In this document: positions 52,300-63,648 of the stretch, piece after piece
Layout of the letters: each line of letters begins with the position of its first letter
Numbering within the stretch: the stretch's first letter is position 1
Assembly: GCA_009695095.1 (NCBI GenBank)
Contig: SIBQ01000002.1
Span: forward strand, 1 to 64,000
Direction of reading: 5' to 3'
Length of the DNA: 64,000 nucleotides
Source of the DNA: Lacunisphaera sp.
GTDB lineage: Bacteria; Verrucomicrobiota; Verrucomicrobiia; Opitutales; Opitutaceae
Position numbers and translations under genes: made by a program
Notes under the pieces: generated by a model
What the model was told of the DNA's origin: nothing
Database searches by the model: none
What the model saw: only the letters and a program-made list of their open reading frames with translations

Positions 52300-53829
52300 T
52301 TACTTGGCGGCGAAGGTGGCCTTCCACTCGTCGGTTGCGGCCTTGAGCTCGGCCTCGATCTCGGGGTCGAGCGCGGCCCTGGTACGGATCTTGGTGAGGA
52401 GGGCGTCCTTGCGGCTGGTGAGGTAGCCCTTGAGCGAGTTGGAGGCGGCCACGATGTTCTTCACCTCGAGGGAATCGAAGTAGCTCTTCTGGAGGGCCCA
52501 GAGGACGGAAGCCTGCACCTCGATTGAGACCGGGTTGAGCTGGGGCTGCTTGAACAGCTCGACGATGCGGGCGCCGCGCTCGAGCTGGGCTTTGGTCTTG
52601 GCGTCGAGGTCGGAGCCGAACTGCGCGAAGGCCGCGAGCTCGCGGAACTGGGCGAGCTCGCCCTTGAGTTTGCCGCCGACCTGCTTGGTGACCTTGATCT
52701 GCGCGGAAGAACCGACACGCGAGACGGAGAGACCGACGGACACCGCGGGGCGGATGCCCTGGTTGAAGAGATCGGTCTCGAGGAAGATCTGGCCGTCGGT
52801 AATGGAAATGACGTTCGTCGGGATGTAGGCGGAAACGTCGCCAGCCTGCGTCTCGATGACGGGCAGTGCGGTAAGCGAGCCCTTGCCGTCAAGGCGCGCG
52901 GCGCGCTCAAGGAGGCGGGAGTGGAGATAGAATACATCACCGGGATATGCCTCGCGGCCGGAGGGGCGCTTCAGGATGAGCGAAATCTGCCGGTAGGCGA
53001 CGGCGTGCTTGGAGAGATCGTCGTAGACGATGAGGGCATCCATGCCGTTTTCCATGAACCACTCGCCGATGGAGGCGCCGGAGAAGGGCGCGAGGTATTG
53101 GTTGGCGGGGTTGTCGGCGGCGGGCGCAGCGACAATGACGGTGTATTCGAGCGCGCTGGCAGCCTCGAGGGCGGCGATGGTGCGGACGACGTTCGATTGC
53201 TTCTGGCCGACCGCGACGTAGATGGAATACATCGGGCGGAAATTCTTGTCGCCCGAGGCGAGGCCGACCTTGTTGATGCGACCCTGGTTGATGATCGTAT
53301 CGATGCAGATCGTGGTCTTGCCCGTGCCGCGGTCGCCGATGATGAGCTCGCGCTGACCGCGGCCGATCGGGATCATCGAATCGATGGCCATGATGCCGGT
53401 GAAGACGGGCTGCGAGACGGATTTGCGGACGATGATGCCCGGGGCGATCTTCTCGACGGGGTAGAATTCCTTGGCGTCAATCGGGCCCTTGCCGTCCACC
53501 GGTCGGCCGAGGGCGTCGACTACGCGGCCGAGCAGGGCGCGGCCGACGGGGACGGAGAGAAGCTTGCCGGTGGTTTGGACCTCGTCGCCCTCCTTCAGGT
53601 TGGCAATGTCGCCGAGGATGACGCAGCCGACCTCATCCTCCTCGAGGTTGAGCGCGATGCCGATGGCCCCGCCCGGGAACTGCACCATCTCGTTATACAT
53701 GACTTCGGAAAGGCCGTCGAGTTTGGCAACGCCGTCGGCGACGGTGCGGATGTTGCCGGTGTTTTTCTTGACGGCCTTGTTGGAAAGCTTGGCGATCTGC
53801 TGTTCAATTTGGTCGATGACGTTGCTCAT
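52300..53829 (-). CDS. atpA: ATP synthase F1, alpha subunit
   Basis: Nucleotide-binding, non-catalytic F1 subunit. 509 residues; P-loop GDRGTGKT at 165-172; conserved [15 protein letters not shown] and [26 protein letters not shown]. The N-terminal beta-crown and C-terminal helical domain are of usual length. Intact. Confidence 0.98.
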   Translation of the reverse strand: MSNVIDQIEQQIAKLSNKAVKKNTGNIRTVADGVAKLDGLSEVMYNEMVQFPGGAIGIALNLEEDEVGCVILGDIANLKEGDEVQTTGKLLSVPVGRALLGRVVDALGRPVDGKGPIDAKEFYPVEKIAPGIIVRKSVSQPVFTGIMAIDSMIPIGRGQRELIIGDRGTGKTTICIDTIINQGRINKVGLASGDKNFRPMYSIYVAVGQKQSNVVRTIAALEAASALEYTVIVAAPAADNPANQYLAPFSGASIGEWFMENGMDALIVYDDLSKHAVAYRQISLILKRPSGREAYPGDVFYLHSRLLERAARLDGKGSLTALPVIETQAGDVSAYIPTNVISITDGQIFLETDLFNQGIRPAVSVGLSVSRVGSSAQIKVTKQVGGKLKGELAQFRELAAFAQFGSDLDAKTKAQLERGARIVELFKQPQLNPVSIEVQASVLWALQKSYFDSLEVKNIVAASNSLKGYLTSRKDALLTKIRTRAALDPEIEAELKAATDEWKATFAAK

Positions 53830-53856
53830 GCGGTGGGGCGGTTAAAGTTGGCGGGG

Positions 53857-54261
53857 TTAGACGGCGGCGGAAAGGGCGGCGAGCTGGCCGGAGACATTGG
53901 CCTCGTAGACGTCGGAGCCGACGCGGACGCGGAGACCGGCAAGAAGCTTGGGGCAGGGCTGCGCGGTCGCGGTGACCGGGCGCGAGTATTTCCGGGACAT
54001 GGCGCTCTCGATCAACTTGAGCGTGGTGTCGCTGACCGCGCCGGCGTGCTCGACGATGGCGCGGGACTTGGCGACCTCGGTCACGATGGCACGGTGGTAG
54101 AGTTTGAGCAGGGCGAGGGGGTGGCGCGACTGGACCTTCTCGATGTAGCCGAGAACGCCGGCGACCTGCTCTGGCGAGACAGCGCCATTGACGAGGCTCA
54201 GCTTGAAGAGCTGTTTCGCCAGAAGTTTGGTTTTTTTGTCGCCGCGCATGGGTCGGGTCAA
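53857..54261 (-). CDS. atpH: ATP synthase F1, delta subunit
   Basis: Peripheral stalk subunit connecting F1 to the b subunits. 134 residues, shorter than E. coli delta (177). The N-terminal helices ([19 protein letters not shown]) and the C-terminal [19 protein letters not shown] are recognisable, the latter typical of delta. Its start overlaps the atpF stop by ATGA, which supports 54261. The N-terminus is reduced relative to other delta subunits. Confidence 0.9.
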   Translation of the reverse strand: MTRPMRGDKKTKLLAKQLFKLSLVNGAVSPEQVAGVLGYIEKVQSRHPLALLKLYHRAIVTEVAKSRAIVEHAGAVSDTTLKLIESAMSRKYSRPVTATAQPCPKLLAGLRVRVGSDVYEANVSGQLAALSAAV

Positions 54262-54827
54262 AGGACAGTGAGCTCCTTGGTCGCGGTCTCATTGTATGAG
54301 GCGCGATCAGACTCGGAGAGTTTCTTGGCGAGCACCTGTTCGGTGGTCTTGACCACAAGGCGGGCGATTTCCCCGCGGGCCTCGTTGAGCATTTTCTTGT
54401 GCTCGAGCTCGATGGCCTGCTGGGCCTTGGCGAGGGTGTCGGCCGAGCGGGCGGTGGCCTCGGCCTGCTGCTTGTCGGCGAATTCCTTGGCAACCTTGAG
54501 GGCCTCGTCGACGACCTTCTGGGCTTCGTGCTGGGCGGCCTTGATAAGCGCGGCGCTCTCCGTGGCGGCGGCGGCGAGGCGGGCCTGGGTTTCCTCGGCG
54601 TTCTTCAGGCCGGATTCGATCTTCCGGTTGCGCGCCTCCATCGTGGCGATGGTGGGCTTGATGCCGAACCTGTAGAGAATGCCGAAGAGAATCAGGAAAC
54701 TGATGAGCTGGAAGAGAATCAACTTCGGCTCCACGCCGAAGTGCTCAAAGGTCTGTTGCAGGCCTTCCAGGGGGCCGGCCGCGGCCGCCGGGGCGGGTTC
54801 AACAGTAGCGAGCAGGATGGTCAGCAT
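54258..54827 (-). CDS. atpF: ATP synthase Fo, b subunit
   Basis: Peripheral stalk. 189 residues: one membrane helix ([20 protein letters not shown], about 36-55) and a long charged helix. A short hydrophilic-free N-terminal extension ([20 protein letters not shown]) looks like a signal-type leader, seen in other verrucomicrobial b subunits. Only one b-type gene is in the operon, so a homodimer is likely. Confidence 0.93.
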   Translation of the reverse strand: MLTILLATVEPAPAAAAGPLEGLQQTFEHFGVEPKLILFQLISFLILFGILYRFGIKPTIATMEARNRKIESGLKNAEETQARLAAAATESAALIKAAQHEAQKVVDEALKVAKEFADKQQAEATARSADTLAKAQQAIELEHKKMLNEARGEIARLVVKTTEQVLAKKLSESDRASYNETATKELTVL

Positions 54828-54883
54828 GGGGGAAAGGGACGGGCGGCGCCAAGCGCAGGGCTTGGCGCCGTCGGTCGGTGGGT

Positions 54884-56049
<1,166 letters not shown>

Positions 56050-56238
56050 TTTTTAGGTCGGCAGGAGCGTCGGGAGCAAGCCTAGTTAGGTAGGTTTCCG
56101 CCCGGCAAAGCGTCAATCCTCTAAATCATAAAACCGCAGGAAGACGGGGGATAATCAACGCCGCCATGAGATATTGCCGGCGCAACCAATGGTCAGGCCG
56201 CGCTTGCCAGTGCCCGGGAAAACGGCGATTTGTAAAGC

Positions 56239-56406
56239 ATGGATCAAGTCACCCGCGACCTGCTCGTCCGCACCGAGCCGCCACACCGCGCCAACGGCGA
56301 GCGCAAGCTGGCGCACAATGTCTTCATGCAGGCGACTTGGGGCCTGTTGGGGGTGGCAGCCCTGGGGCAACTGTTTCTACTGGTCTGGCTGGATGTGATG
56401 TCCTGA
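56239..56406 (+). CDS. Small membrane protein, 55 aa, possible
   Basis: An ORF from ATG at 56239 to TGA at 56404-56406 encoding MDQVTRDLLVRTEPPHRANG and a C-terminal membrane helix ATWGLLGVAALGQLFLLVWL. It is divergent from atpB and overlaps the end of trmB by 83 bases on the other strand. The clean N-terminal polar part plus a single helix looks like a real small membrane protein, but the overlap and lack of homologue leave doubt. Confidence 0.45.
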   Translation: MDQVTRDLLVRTEPPHRANGERKLAHNVFMQATWGLLGVAALGQLFLLVWLDVMS

Positions 56407-57034
56407 CCACGACCAGCGAGTGATAACTGGCGGCGCGGTCTTGAAAAACGGTTGCGTGCTCGAGCGGCCAGGCGACATCCGGCTCTAGCTGCCAGGTTTT
56501 CAAGCCGGGAATGAAGCCTGCGACCTCGCGGAAATACTCCCCGTGGTCCGTGCGAAAATACCAGCGAGTCCCCTCCCCTGCCCGCGCCGCCACCGCCTCA
56601 AAAAATTCCGGCTGCAGCAAGCGGTTCTTATGGTGGCGCTTTTTCGGCCACGGATCGGGAAACAGCGCCCAGATTTCCCCGAAGGCAACCCCGGTCGGCA
56701 GCGCGAGCAAAAACTCCCGGGCCTCGGCGCGCACAAAATGGCAGTTGGGCAGGCGGGCTCGCTCGGCCTTCCGGCGGCTCTTGCCCAGGCGCTCATTCCG
56801 CAGATCAACCCCCACGCAAAGGCATTGGGGAAACTCCGCGGCGTAACGCGCCAGGAAGTGGCCGTGCCCGCTGCCGATTTCCCAGACGATGCTGGCCGCC
56901 GAGGGCAGCAGGGCGGCCAGCTCGGCGCGCAGCGCCGCCCGCCACTGGGCGATCTGTTCGACAAATCCGGGTCGATAATCCACGGCCCAATTGGCGCGAG
57001 CCCGGGAGATGGGGCAACCTCGAAGCGTCAGCAT
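56324..57034 (-). CDS. trmB: tRNA (guanine-N7)-methyltransferase
   Basis: Methylates G46 of tRNA. 236 residues. SAM-binding VWEIGSGHGHFLARYA, VGVDLRNERLGKSRRKAER and the family signature LFPDPWPKKRHHKNRLLQPEF are complete. The final 25 residues (after DRAASYHSLVVVRTS) are Pro-rich and unlike the family, and they overlap the small plus-strand ORF. The start at 57034 overlaps the end of phoR by 7 bases. Confidence 0.92.
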   Translation of the reverse strand: MLTLRGCPISRARANWAVDYRPGFVEQIAQWRAALRAELAALLPSAASIVWEIGSGHGHFLARYAAEFPQCLCVGVDLRNERLGKSRRKAERARLPNCHFVRAEAREFLLALPTGVAFGEIWALFPDPWPKKRHHKNRLLQPEFFEAVAARAGEGTRWYFRTDHGEYFREVAGFIPGLKTWQLEPDVAWPLEHATVFQDRAASYHSLVVVRTSHPARPVETVAPGLPPPTGPKSPA

Positions 57035-58292
57035 TTTTGCAGTCGCGGCAGGCGCATGATGATGGCCAGCCCGGCGCCCTCGGGTTTTTCCGCCCACACC
57101 CGGCCCTCATGCAACTGGACGATGTGCTTGACGATGCTCAGGCCGAGGCCCGTGCCCCCGGTTTCGCGCGAGCGCCCTTTCTCCACCCGGTAGAAACGCT
57201 CGAAGATGTGCGGGAGGTCCTCGGCCGGGATGCTCGCCCCGTTGTCACGCACGAAGCACTCGATCTCGTCATCCCCGGCGAGGCGCGCACCGAGTTCGAT
57301 ACGCGAACCCTTTGGGGTGTATTTCAGGGCATTGTCGAGAAGGTTGCCAAACACCTGGGTCAACTTCTCCTCATCGGCGTCTATCGCCCCGAGCAGTCCG
57401 GGCGCGTCAACCAGGATCTCATGGTCGGTGGCCGGCGGCGATATTCCTCCGCGAGGCCAAGGAAGAAGGCCGCGAGCTCTATGGAGGCAAACTTCAGCCC
57501 CGGGATTCCCGATTCCAGCCGGGACAGCATGAGCAAGTCATCAATAATGTACTTCAACCGGTCGCTGTGACGCTGAATGGTTTTTAGAAACCGGGTGCGG
57601 TCGTCCAACGCCATTGTCTCGTGCCCGTCCATCAGGGTTTCGACGTAGCCCTTGATGATGCTCAGCGGTGTGCGCAGCTCGTGGGAGGCGTTCGCGACGA
57701 AATCGCGGCGGATCCGCTCCAGTTTCCGCTGGCTGGTCAGATCATGGATGACGAACAGGGCCCATTGGGATTTGCCGTCGGGCGAGGGAATCGGCGCGCC
57801 GGAGGCCTCGATCCAGTGCAGGGTTTGCCGGTCGACGATTTCGAATTCCTGGCGGGGCAGCGGCGAACCCGCCCGCGTCGCGCGAACATAATCGAGAAAG
57901 GGCGCGCTGCGCACGATGGGCTCCGGTCACAGATTTGCCAAATCGCGAGCCGCGGGGAAAATCTCCCGCAGCGCCCGGTTGGCCAGATGGATGTAGTTGG
58001 CCTCGTCCACGATCAGCACGGCCTCGCGCAGATTGCCCAGGGTGGCCTCCAATTGGGCAAGTTGGTCGGTGCGCTGGTGGCGGAGCGCGGTATTGTCCGT
58101 GATGAGCTGGTTGATGGTCTGGGTGAGCCCGGGCCAGGCGGGCAGATCACCGGTGGAATTCTGCTCGCGGAGCAGGGGCTGGCCGCGCCGGGCGGCATCG
58201 CGCAATTCCTGCAGCGCCCAGTTTTGCCGCCAGAGAATCCGCAGGGAAAACAGCAGGCCCACGGCCAGCACTACGACGACAAGCACAGTCAT
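57028..58292 (-). pseudogene. phoR: PhoR-type sensor histidine kinase, nonsense codon and frameshift
   Basis: The reconstructed protein has an N-terminal membrane helix (MTVLVVVVLAVGLLFSL), a PAS domain broken by TGA at 57927-57929 (after ARDLANL; same frame continues PEPIVRSAPFLDYV), the phospho-acceptor H box ANASHELRTPLSIIKGYVE, and after a missing base near 57430-57440, an ATPase domain with NLLDNALKYTPKG, RDNGASIPAEDLPHIFERF and GTGLGLSIVKHIV. Start overlaps the regulator stop by ATGA. With both lesions no full kinase is made. The partner would sense phosphate or another envelope signal. Confidence 0.9.
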
Positions 58293-58990
58293 GCAGATAT
58301 TTTTTTGTCGGCTATCCGGTAGCCGACGCCGCGGATGGTTTCAATCCACCTGGCTTCCGGGCCGGGCTTTTCGCGCAGGCGCCTCACATGGGTGTCGACG
58401 GTGCGGGTTTCGATTTCCGTGGAGTAATTCCAAACGTTGAGCAGCAGGTGCTCGCGGGTTTGCACCCTGCCCTGCCGTTCCATCATCAACCGGAGCAGTT
58501 TGAATTCCGTGGCGGTCAGCTCCAGCGCAACGCCGCGCAAGATGACGCGGTGGGTTTCACTATCGAGCAGGATGTCGCCGATACGCAGACGGGCGGAGGT
58601 GGATTCCTTGGGCCCCGCCACGCGCCGCAGAATTGATTCCGCACGCAAAACGAGCTCCTTCGGGCTGAAAGGTTTCCCCACATAGTCATCAGCGCCGGGT
58701 TTCAGGCCCTCGATCCGGTCATGCGGCTCGGCTTTGGCGGTCAGAAAGAGGATCGGCACCTTGGCAAGTCTGCTGTCTGCCCGGAGAATCCGGCAAATCT
58801 GCATGCCACTCAGGTGCGGCATCATTATGTCTAATATTATCAGGTCGGGCTGGTAATTTCGTGCCTTCGCGATGCTCGCGGTGGCGTCGTTCACAGTTTC
58901 CACGTGGAAACCTTTTGCCCCCATGTGATACGCCACGAGATCGGTGACGTCCGGCTCGTCGTCGACGACAAGGATCCTTTTCTTCTCCAT
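58289..58990 (-). CDS. phoB: PhoB/OmpR-family response regulator
   Basis: 233 residues. Receiver with acidic pair D10/D11, phospho-acceptor D54 (LIILDIMMPHLSG), T84 and K106 (GKPFSPKEL), then a winged-helix DNA-binding domain (LTATEFKLLRLMMERQGRV, TVDTHVRRLREKPG, IETIRGVGYRI). It is a transcription regulator of the PhoB type, by resemblance and by the coupled PhoR-like kinase. It is intact although the kinase is broken. The phosphate link is inference: no pst or phoU gene is in view. Confidence 0.88.
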   Translation of the reverse strand: MEKKRILVVDDEPDVTDLVAYHMGAKGFHVETVNDATASIAKARNYQPDLIILDIMMPHLSGMQICRILRADSRLAKVPILFLTAKAEPHDRIEGLKPGADDYVGKPFSPKELVLRAESILRRVAGPKESTSARLRIGDILLDSETHRVILRGVALELTATEFKLLRLMMERQGRVQTREHLLLNVWNYSTEIETRTVDTHVRRLREKPGPEARWIETIRGVGYRIADKKISA

Positions 58991-59112
58991 TGCCTCGGGA
59001 TTATCGTCCGCACGGATGGCCTTTCCAGTGAATTAACCGGTGTAACGCGATTGTCACCTCAACATCACATGACAGCCACCGCGGTGGCCCGGCCCACGCG
59101 CGCGGGGTGGAT

Positions 59113-60984
59113 CTAGCGGGCGGGGGCATTCCGTCTGGCAGCGAGCAGCACCATCAAAATACTGATGTCGGTGGGATTGACGCCGCTGATCCGGCTGGCT
59201 TGGCCGAGATTTTGCGGCCGCAGTTGGTGTAGCTTCTGCGCACTTTCGCGCCGTAGTCCGGGTATGCCAAGGAAATCGAGCGAAGCGGGGATGCGGATTT
59301 TTTCGACATCTTTCATTTTTTCAATCTGTCTTTGCTCCCGTTCAAGGTAGCCGCGGTAGGTCACGCGATAGAGCACCTCTTCGCGAACCTCTTTCGGCTC
59401 GGCCGAAAACTCAGCCGGCAATGCCGCAGTCGACTTATCGCACCGGATACTCTCCGCCCAGGACCCGCCAACACTCTTGCTGGTCTCGAGATAGATTTCC
59501 CAGTGCGTGATGCGGTTTGCTTTTTTGGCAACACGTTCTAAACGATTATCAGATAGCAGTTTATGTTTCTTTGCGTGGTCGTAAAGACGGAGTTCTGAGC
59601 TTCCGTGGTTGAAGAGCAGCCTATGCTCGGCCCGACTGGTAAACATACGATATGGCTCTGTCGTCCCCTTGGTAACCAAGTCATCGATCAGCACGCCGAT
59701 GTATGCTTCGTGGCGTTGAATGACAAGGGGTGGCTCTCCCCTTACCTTTAGCACCGCGTTGACGCCAGCCACCAGTCCTTGCGCGGCCGCTTCCTCATAT
59801 CCCGAGGTGCCGTTGATTTGCCCGGCCAAGAAGAGATTTTCAGCTTTGCGGGATTCGAGCGAAGGATACATCTGGGTCGGGATCGCAAAGTCATACTCCA
59901 CGGCATAGGCAGGCCTCAGAATGACAGCTGCCTCCAGTCCAGGGATGGTGTGGACCAGATCAACTTGAACATCAAACGGGAGACTCGTGGAGAGCCCATT
60001 GATGTAATACTCGTTGGTGTTTCGACCTTCTGGCTCGAGGAAAAGCAGGTGCCTGGCCTTGTCGGCAAAGCGCACAAACTTGTCCTCAATACTCGGGCAA
60101 TACCGCGGCCCCACCCCGGCAATCTCTCCAGAATACATGGCGGATTTATGCAGATTTTCCCGCACAATCCGCTCTGAGGCCGGCGTGGTATGGGTCAGCC
60201 AACAGGACACCTGTTCACTGCCTGGCTTCCAGCCCAAGCGACGCTCCCCGGTCGATTCCACGTGGAACATGTCTCCAGGATCCCGTGTGTCGTGAAAAGC
60301 AAACAAAGTGGGCTCAATATCGCCCTTCTGCTCCTGTAGCCCGGCAAAATTGATACTTCTTCCGAGAATGCGTGGCGGAGTTCCTGTCTTTAGACGCTTC
60401 AGCTCAATCCCCGCTTCCAGCAGGCTTGCCGACAGGGTTTTGGCACTGAAGTCACCCAAGCGCCCACCTTCATTCTTGCTCTGGCCAACATGCATCAGGC
60501 CGCGCAAAAAAGTGCCGGTTGTAATTACTACAGTTCGGCCAATAAAATCGACATCTAGACTTGTTCGGCAACCGACAACCCTGCCGTGACTATAGATCAT
60601 TCCCGTTACGGTTGCCTGAAACACCTGCAAATTTGGCTGTAACTCGAGGGTGTGCTTTAGGCGGAACTGGTAGGCTTTTTTATCGCATTGTGCCCGTGGC
60701 GACTGGACCGCCGGGCCCTTTGATTTGTTGAGTAGCCGGAATTGAATGCCGGTAACATCAGTGTTGATCGCCATCTCCCCGCCAAGTGCATCGATCTCCC
60801 TTACCATTTGCCCCTTGGCTAAGCCACCGATCGCCGGGTTGCAGCTCATTTGGGCAATAGTATCAATGTTCCCTGTAAGAAGCAGGGTGGTAGCTCCCAT
60901 TCGTGAAGCTGCCAGGCAAGCCTCAACCCCAGCATGCCCCGCTCCGCAAACAATCACATCAAACGGCTCTTTGTTATAAGTCAT
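59113..60984 (-). CDS. mnmG: tRNA uridine 5-carboxymethylaminomethyl modification enzyme, FAD subunit
   Basis: Acts with MnmE on U34 of several tRNAs. 623 residues. FAD site VIVCGAGHAGVEACLAASRMGA, SCNPAIGGLAKGQMVREIDALGG and the C-terminal helical domain (IRIPASLDFLGIPGLRRESA) are all conserved. The gene is noticeably lower in GC (about 50-58% in sampled lines) than neighbours. mnmE is upstream across 43 bases, forming a leftward pair. Confidence 0.97.
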   Translation of the reverse strand: MTYNKEPFDVIVCGAGHAGVEACLAASRMGATTLLLTGNIDTIAQMSCNPAIGGLAKGQMVREIDALGGEMAINTDVTGIQFRLLNKSKGPAVQSPRAQCDKKAYQFRLKHTLELQPNLQVFQATVTGMIYSHGRVVGCRTSLDVDFIGRTVVITTGTFLRGLMHVGQSKNEGGRLGDFSAKTLSASLLEAGIELKRLKTGTPPRILGRSINFAGLQEQKGDIEPTLFAFHDTRDPGDMFHVESTGERRLGWKPGSEQVSCWLTHTTPASERIVRENLHKSAMYSGEIAGVGPRYCPSIEDKFVRFADKARHLLFLEPEGRNTNEYYINGLSTSLPFDVQVDLVHTIPGLEAAVILRPAYAVEYDFAIPTQMYPSLESRKAENLFLAGQINGTSGYEEAAAQGLVAGVNAVLKVRGEPPLVIQRHEAYIGVLIDDLVTKGTTEPYRMFTSRAEHRLLFNHGSSELRLYDHAKKHKLLSDNRLERVAKKANRITHWEIYLETSKSVGGSWAESIRCDKSTAALPAEFSAEPKEVREEVLYRVTYRGYLEREQRQIEKMKDVEKIRIPASLDFLGIPGLRRESAQKLHQLRPQNLGQASRISGVNPTDISILMVLLAARRNAPAR

Positions 60985-61027
60985 GACAGCTATTGTCTAG
61001 TATCAAAATATATGATTTGATATAGTA

Positions 61028-62380
61028 CTATTTACCTATACAAAAGGATGCAAATAGCTTGTCCAGCACCTGTTCGTTATCGATTTTGCCAGCAATCTGA
61101 CCATAGGCGTCAAGTGCTGCTCGCAAGTTGCTGGCCACCAGCTCGCTAAAATCGTTTTGCTCCAGATTGTCCTTGGCCGACGCAAGACAGACGCGCGCTT
61201 GTTCCAAGGAGTGGGCATGACGGGTGTTGATGGCAATTATCTCTTCACCGATTTTGACCTGAAAGGATTCTGCAAGTTTCGTCACGGTGGCTTGCAGTGC
61301 TTCCAAGCCGGCTCCGTTCAGCGCAGAAATGGACACATCCGGAAATGCCTGGGGCAGGGGGCCGCGTTTCGCAGACGGCAAATCGATCTTGTTGAAAACA
61401 GCGATAGTGTTGGCGGGTGTCATGCGTGGCGCCAGCGCGAGAGGCAGGGAGGGCAGGGGGCAGGTTGAATCAATCACCCAGAGATAAATATCCGCGTTGT
61501 CGGCTTGTTCGAGAGTCATCTCCATACTGCGTTTCTCGAGTGGCCCCGGCGCAGGATTGAGGCCGGCGGTATCGACGAATCGAAAAAAATACGGGCCAAA
61601 AATAACATACTCCTCGAGGTAATCTCGCGTCGTGCCCGGTTCGGAGCTGACCAAGGCACGTTCGCGGCCAACCAGGCGGTTGAGCAAACTGCTTTTACCC
61701 GCATTGGGTTCGCCGAGGATCACGGTCTTGATGCCCGCGCGCAGTAATTCTCCGTAGTGACTGGTCGCAAGCAGCCGGGATGTGCTGGCCTGCAGTCCCT
61801 CCAGCTCGCGCACTACCACGAGCCGGTCCTCGGGCGGAAGGTCTTCATCTGGAAAATCGATGTAAGCCTCGATATGGGACAATACCTTGACCAGCTGAGA
61901 GATAAGTATATTCATTTGCCGGCCAAGGGCTCCGCGCAGCTGCTGATTTGCCGCGGCCAGTGCCTGTTCGCTGCGCGCATGAATCAAGTCCATGACGGCC
62001 TCCGCCTGGCTCAGATCCAGGCGCCCGTTCAAAAACGCGCGTTTGCTGAATTCCCCCGCTTCTGCCGGCCGGCAGCCGCGCCCAACAAGATCTTCCAGGA
62101 TTTTCTGGGCAATAAACGGATTCCCGTGGCAGGAAATTTCCAGCATTGCTTCGCCCGTGAATGAATTCGGTGCGGCGAAATAGGTGAATAACACATCATC
62201 CACAACCAGCCCGCGAGCATCGCGATAATCGGCGCGCCGGATCGTGCGGGGTTGGGAAGACCCGCCAAAAATCTTTCGGACCAGCTCCGCAGCAAGTGGT
62301 CCACTTGCACGCACGACAGCAATGGCCGAGGTGCCAAAGGGAGTGCCCAGTGCCACAATGGTATCAGACGGGATCGACAT
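61028..62380 (-). CDS. mnmE: tRNA modification GTPase
   Basis: 450 residues. N-terminal THF-binding domain (SDTIVALGTPFGTSAIAVVRASGP), helical domain, inserted G domain with GEPNAGKSSLLNRLVGRERAL, G3 DTAGLN and NKID, and the invariant C-terminal FCIGK whose Cys is catalytic. Start at 62380 fits MSIPSDTIVAL, removing a spurious hydrophobic extension. It forms the MnmE-MnmG complex for cmnm5U34. Terminator-like hairpin of recA lies upstream. Confidence 0.96.
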   Translation of the reverse strand: MSIPSDTIVALGTPFGTSAIAVVRASGPLAAELVRKIFGGSSQPRTIRRADYRDARGLVVDDVLFTYFAAPNSFTGEAMLEISCHGNPFIAQKILEDLVGRGCRPAEAGEFSKRAFLNGRLDLSQAEAVMDLIHARSEQALAAANQQLRGALGRQMNILISQLVKVLSHIEAYIDFPDEDLPPEDRLVVVRELEGLQASTSRLLATSHYGELLRAGIKTVILGEPNAGKSSLLNRLVGRERALVSSEPGTTRDYLEEYVIFGPYFFRFVDTAGLNPAPGPLEKRSMEMTLEQADNADIYLWVIDSTCPLPSLPLALAPRMTPANTIAVFNKIDLPSAKRGPLPQAFPDVSISALNGAGLEALQATVTKLAESFQVKIGEEIIAINTRHAHSLEQARVCLASAKDNLEQNDFSELVASNLRAALDAYGQIAGKIDNEQVLDKLFASFCIGK

Positions 62381-62470
62381 TCGCCTCACGCAAGCGAACG
62401 CGGCGGCGAAAGCAAAAGGGAAAATGACCAGTCGCGGAGAGAACAAGCAGCGGGCTCGATCTGCGCATGA

Positions 62471-62499
62471 AAAACCCGCGAGACTTCCCCGCGGGTTTG
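62471..62499 (-). terminator. Rho-independent terminator of recA
   Basis: On the minus strand the stem aaacccgcg / cgcgggttt (plus-strand 62491-62499 and 62473-62481) with a 9-base loop is followed by a run of U (A-tract 62471-62475 on the plus strand). It lies about 20 bases after the recA stop. Confidence 0.85.
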
Positions 62500-62518
62500 T
62501 CGATAGTGCGGAATTACG

Positions 62519-63604
62519 TTATTCTGCGCTGGCCCCGGTGACCGATGCGCCGCCCTTGACGTGCACCTTCTCAAGGATAGCGGCGGTTATCTTGGCCGCG
62601 AGGGCGGGGTCTTTTGCCAGGGCGTCTTTGGCGGCCTCGCGACCTTGGCCAACCAGCGTGCCTTCGTAAGCGATCCACGCACCCTTCTTCTCGAGCACCT
62701 TGTGATCAATGCCGAGGTCGATCAGGCAGCCGGTGGCCGAAATGCCCTCGTCATACATGATGTCGAACTCCACCTCGGTGAACGGCGGAGCGACTTTGTT
62801 CTTCACGACCTTGATTTTCGTGCGGTTGCCAATGACCTTGCCATCGGGCGTCTTGAGCTGGTCCTTGCGGCGGATGTCGAGCCGGATCGACGAGAAAAAT
62901 TTCAGGGCGCGCCCACCGGAGGTGGTCTCGGGGTTTCCGAACATCACGCCGATCTTCTCGCGGATCTGGTTGGTGAATATGCACACGCAGTTCGTCTTGC
63001 TGACGACAGACGTAAGGCGGCGCATGGCCTGGCTCATGAGGCGGGCCTGGCTGCCCATGGTCATGTCGCCCATCTGGCCGTCGAGTTCGGCCTTGGTGAT
63101 AAGGGCGGCGACAGAATCCAGAACGATGATGTCGATGCTGTTGGAGCGGATGAGCGTCTCCATGATGTTGAGCGCGTCCTCGCCGGAGTCAGGCTGGGAT
63201 ACAAGGAGATCATCGAGGCTGACCCCGACGATGCGGGCGTATTTCGGGTCGAGGGCATGTTCGACGTCAATGAAGGCAGCGAGGCCGCCCTGGCGCTGGG
63301 CCTCGGCGATGGCGCTCAGACAGAAGGTAGTTTTGCCGGAGGATTCCGGGCCGTAGATCTCTATGATGCGGCCGCGGGGCAGGCCGCCGACGCCGAGGGC
63401 GAGGTCGATCGCCAGCGAACCGGTGGAGAGTGTCTCGACCTTCATCTTGGTGTTGCTGCCCAGGCGCATGATCGAACCCTCGCCGAATTGTTTCGTGATG
63501 GAAGAGACGGCGAGCTCGATGTTTTTCTCGCGGGCGGGGTTGGCGGATTTCTCCGCGGGGGCGATGCGGGAGTCGGAAGACTTGGCTTTATCGGTTTTGG
63601 ACAT
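62519..63604 (-). CDS. recA: Recombinase A
   Basis: DNA strand-exchange and SOS co-protease. 361 residues. Walker A GPESSGKT at 85-92, Walker B-like [16 protein letters not shown]-binding loop region and C-terminal [13 protein letters not shown]. The N-terminus has a Lys/Ser-rich extension ([20 protein letters not shown]) of about 25 residues. Preceded by an 18-base dyad (63649-63666) and followed by a clear terminator, so monocistronic. Confidence 0.98.
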   Translation of the reverse strand: MSKTDKAKSSDSRIAPAEKSANPAREKNIELAVSSITKQFGEGSIMRLGSNTKMKVETLSTGSLAIDLALGVGGLPRGRIIEIYGPESSGKTTFCLSAIAEAQRQGGLAAFIDVEHALDPKYARIVGVSLDDLLVSQPDSGEDALNIMETLIRSNSIDIIVLDSVAALITKAELDGQMGDMTMGSQARLMSQAMRRLTSVVSKTNCVCIFTNQIREKIGVMFGNPETTSGGRALKFFSSIRLDIRRKDQLKTPDGKVIGNRTKIKVVKNKVAPPFTEVEFDIMYDEGISATGCLIDLGIDHKVLEKKGAWIAYEGTLVGQGREAAKDALAKDPALAAKITAAILEKVHVKGGASVTGASAE

Positions 63605-63648
63605 GGGAGTCGGGTGGATTGGTTAAAGGGACAGCTTAACGGATGGCA

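Noticed and set aside
59069-59075. CTGTCAT half-site upstream of phoB, like one half of a PHO box
   Set aside because: The second half at the right spacing does not match, so chance is likely.
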